NCBI GenBank assembly: GCA_916720285.1
Contig: CAKAQP010000103.1
Location: 1 to 8,043, forward strand
DNA from: an uncultured Lachnoanaerobaculum sp.
GTDB taxonomy: Bacteria > Bacillota > Clostridia > Lachnospirales > Lachnospiraceae
Direction of reading: 5' to 3'
Length of the DNA: 8,043 nt
The position numbers were made by a program, and so were the translations under genes. The notes below the pieces were generated by a model, which saw only the letters and a list, made by a program, of their open reading frames with translations, made no database searches and had not been told where the DNA came from. Below are positions 6,419 through 8,043 of this stretch, in pieces. The number at the start of each line of letters is the position of its first letter. Within the stretch, counting starts at the first letter, position 1.

Positions 6419-6979
6419 TCACCTCAAAGCCTCTCTTATGTTTTTCTCCAATTCAGACCTGGATCCGTTATTTTGTATAATCTTATCCGCAACAGACTCA
6501 AACTCCGACTCTTTTGGCTGCTTTGCAATTATCTGCTCAATTCGCTCTTTCTCAAGCCCTCTTGATAATATAAGTCTGTCTGTTCTGAATTCAATATCTG
6601 TATGCAGATACCAAATCTCATCATAAATATCTCTATTGTCAGGCATAAGTGCCTGCTCCACCACATTCAATCTGTTCTCTAAAAGTCGGTTTTTGATTTC
6701 TTCATATACCAACGGATGTATTATACTGTTTACCAGTCTTAATTTATCTTTATCATAGTAAAGTATATCACCTAATTTTTTTCTATCAATGTTTTTTTTA
6801 TCATCCAGTATAATATCCCCAAAAACAGACCTAAGGGCAGTGTAACCTGCCCTGTCTTTTTCATATAAAAAATGTGCCACCTTATCGGCTTCTATGATAT
6901 TTGCAAAATGCTCTTCTCTAAGTATTTTCAAGGCTTCACTTTTTCCGGAGCCTATTCCTCCCAAAAGCAAAATATTCAT
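6419..6979 (-). CDS. coaE: Dephospho-CoA kinase
   Basis: Last step of CoA synthesis: ATP-dependent phosphorylation of the 3'-OH of dephospho-CoA. The product is 186 aa, shorter than the E. coli enzyme of about 206. The Walker A loop is GGIGSGKS (7-14). EADKVAH (30-36) matches the conserved DAD region with Glu in place of the first Asp. IIHPLV (86-91) is the family's HP motif. The lid and adenine-binding part is recognisable in RLILSRGLEKERIEQIIAKQ (135-154), and the end has ADKIIQNNGS (164-173). The usual PLL(F/V)E segment after the second core strand is replaced by VVEQALMPDN (106-115), so this is a divergent member. The start ATG shares one base with the polA stop and has GGAGG (6987-6991) seven bases upstream. 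Position behind polA is a known arrangement. Identity is good; activity has not been shown. Confidence 0.92.
   Translation of the reverse strand: MNILLLGGIGSGKSEALKILREEHFANIIEADKVAHFLYEKDRAGYTALRSVFGDIILDDKKNIDRKKLGDILYYDKDKLRLVNSIIHPLVYEEIKNRLLENRLNVVEQALMPDNRDIYDEIWYLHTDIEFRTDRLILSRGLEKERIEQIIAKQPKESEFESVADKIIQNNGSRSELEKNIREALR
6420..6425 (-). promoter_or_regulatory. SD for the TTG start of the walJ-like gene, overlapping the coaE stop
   Basis: GAGGTG on the minus strand; its last TG forms part of the coaE TGA stop (6419-6421). Five bases separate it from TTG 6414. It supports both the non-ATG start and translational coupling to coaE. Confidence 0.7.
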
Positions 6980-8043
6980 TATTTTGCCTCCAACCAGGTT
7001 TTTCCTATATGAGCATCCACTTCAAGCGGAACTTTAAGGCTTACCGCCTCTTTCATCGCCTTTTCTACAAGCTCTGAAACTTTTTTCGCCTCATCTTCTT
7101 TTACTTCCACCAAAAGCTCATCATGGATTTGCAATACAATTCTTGCATCAAATCCGCTCTTTTCAAGTGCCTCGTCCACTTTCAGCATGGATATTTTCAT
7201 AATATCTGCGGCACTTCCCTGTATAGGTGAATTCATGGCAACTCTGTCACCGAAAGATCTGGTCATAAAGTTTGAACTCTTTATCTCAGGTATCGGTCTG
7301 ATTCTACCGAACATTGTCTTTACATAGCCTTTTTCTTTGGCATCCGCCACCTGTTTATCCAAAAACTTTTTTACACCGCCATATATCTTAAAATAATTAT
7401 TTATATAATCCAGTGCTTCTTTTCTTGATATACTTAAGTCTTCCGAAAGTCCGAATGCGGAGATACCGTATACCACTCCGAAGTTTACAGCCTTTGCATT
7501 TCTTCTAAGCTCCGGTGTCACCTCATCAAGCGGCACATGGAAAACCTGTGATGCCGTAGCAGCGTGAATATCCGCTGCAGAGCGATAGCTCTCTATAAGT
7601 TTTTCATCACCTGAAAGTGAAGCCAAAACTCTAAGCTCTATCTGAGAGTAGTCGGCATCCACAAATACATATCCTTCCTTAGGCACAAAGATATCTCTTA
7701 TCTTACTTCCCATCTCAGTTCTTACAGGAATATTTTGCAGGTTCGGATCCGTAGATGAGATACGTCCTGTTGCGGTAATTGTCTGATTGAAGGTACCATG
7801 TATTCTGCCGTCTTCTCTTATATATCCGGCAAGTCCGGTAGCATAGGTTGAATTAAGCTTTGTAAGCTGACGGTACTCAAGTATATCTCTTATTATCTCA
7901 TGCTCAGGCGCAAGCTTTTCGAGTACATCCGCCGCAGTAGAGTAACCTGTCTTTGTCTTTTTTCCTCCTGAAAGCTTGAGCTTTTCAAAAAGTATCTCTC
8001 CAAGCTGTTTTGGAGAATTTATATTAAAGCTTTCTCCGGCTTT
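6979..8043 (-). CDS. polA: DNA polymerase I, C-terminal polymerase part (5' end outside window)
   Basis: Family A DNA polymerase for gap filling and Okazaki fragment processing. I read one unbroken minus-strand frame from base 8043 to the TAA at 6979-6981, giving 354 visible residues; the exonuclease domains lie outside. It opens with FNINSPKQLGEIL and ATGRISSTDPNLQNIPVR, the template-primer binding region. Motif A is VDADYSQIELR with catalytic Asp at visible residue 131. Motif B (O-helix) is RRNAKAVNFGVVYG, with Lys184, Phe188 and Tyr192. Phe at the E. coli 762 position predicts discrimination against dideoxynucleotides. Motif C is QIHDELLVEV with Asp308. The C-terminus GKTWLEAK is complete. 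ATG 7713 is an internal Met, not the gene start. The gene heads the downstream string coaE, walJ, ACT, UPF0210. Confidence 0.97.
   Translation of the reverse strand, partial: KAGESFNINSPKQLGEILFEKLKLSGGKKTKTGYSTAADVLEKLAPEHEIIRDILEYRQLTKLNSTYATGLAGYIREDGRIHGTFNQTITATGRISSTDPNLQNIPVRTEMGSKIRDIFVPKEGYVFVDADYSQIELRVLASLSGDEKLIESYRSAADIHAATASQVFHVPLDEVTPELRRNAKAVNFGVVYGISAFGLSEDLSISRKEALDYINNYFKIYGGVKKFLDKQVADAKEKGYVKTMFGRIRPIPEIKSSNFMTRSFGDRVAMNSPIQGSAADIMKISMLKVDEALEKSGFDARIVLQIHDELLVEVKEDEAKKVSELVEKAMKEAVSLKVPLEVDAHIGKTWLEAK

Noticed and set aside
6979..7713. A complete 244-residue short polymerase beginning at ATG 7713
   Set aside because: The same frame continues without a stop to the window edge and encodes conserved polymerase sequence (for example TDPNLQNIPVR), so the Met is internal and the gene is simply cut by the window.

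Overview
This is a chromosomal, housekeeping-type window from a low-GC Gram-positive anaerobe. I place it in Clostridia, probably Lachnospiraceae. The reasons are the AT-rich codons (many ATA, AGA and TTA), strong AGGAGG-type Shine-Dalgarno (SD) sites, a SipS-like signal peptidase with one N-terminal membrane segment, a WalJ/YycJ-type hydrolase, and the ACT plus PFL-family (UPF0210) gene pair. Genus cannot be fixed from the sequence alone.

Layout: (1) 1-746, minus: an MscS-type mechanosensitive channel, its 3' end cut by the window edge. (2) 746-2989, minus: glycogen branching enzyme glgB, whose stop codon overlaps the channel's GTG start by one base. (3) 2990-3351: a very AT-rich divergent intergenic region of about 360 bp. 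It holds a good glgB promoter candidate (minus), a lepB promoter candidate (plus) and two perfect inverted repeats. (4) 3352-3891, plus: lepB, type I signal peptidase, alone on its strand. (5) 3907-3943: a hairpin flanked by A6 and T6 runs, serving as a bidirectional terminator between convergent units. (6) 3954-8043, minus: a tightly packed five-gene string transcribed in the order polA (5' end outside the window), coaE, walJ-like hydrolase, ACT-domain protein, PFL-family UPF0210 protein. Junctions are a 1-base overlap, then gaps of 4, 20 and 8 bases. Stop codons sit inside or next to the next gene's SD at two junctions, which suggests translational coupling.

Functionally the right-hand operon joins replication and repair DNA synthesis (Pol I), the last step of CoA synthesis (CoaE), a metallo-beta-lactamase-fold hydrolase, and a conserved pair of unknown function (a small ACT domain protein and a protein of the family structurally related to pyruvate formate-lyase). 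The left-hand unit joins storage polysaccharide branching to a mechanosensitive channel. No mobile element, CRISPR array, tRNA or rRNA was seen. I do not see strong evidence of a wholly new system. The least explained parts are the ACT/UPF0210 pair, the divergent CoaE, the glgB-mscS coupling and the inverted repeat bracketing the glgB promoter.
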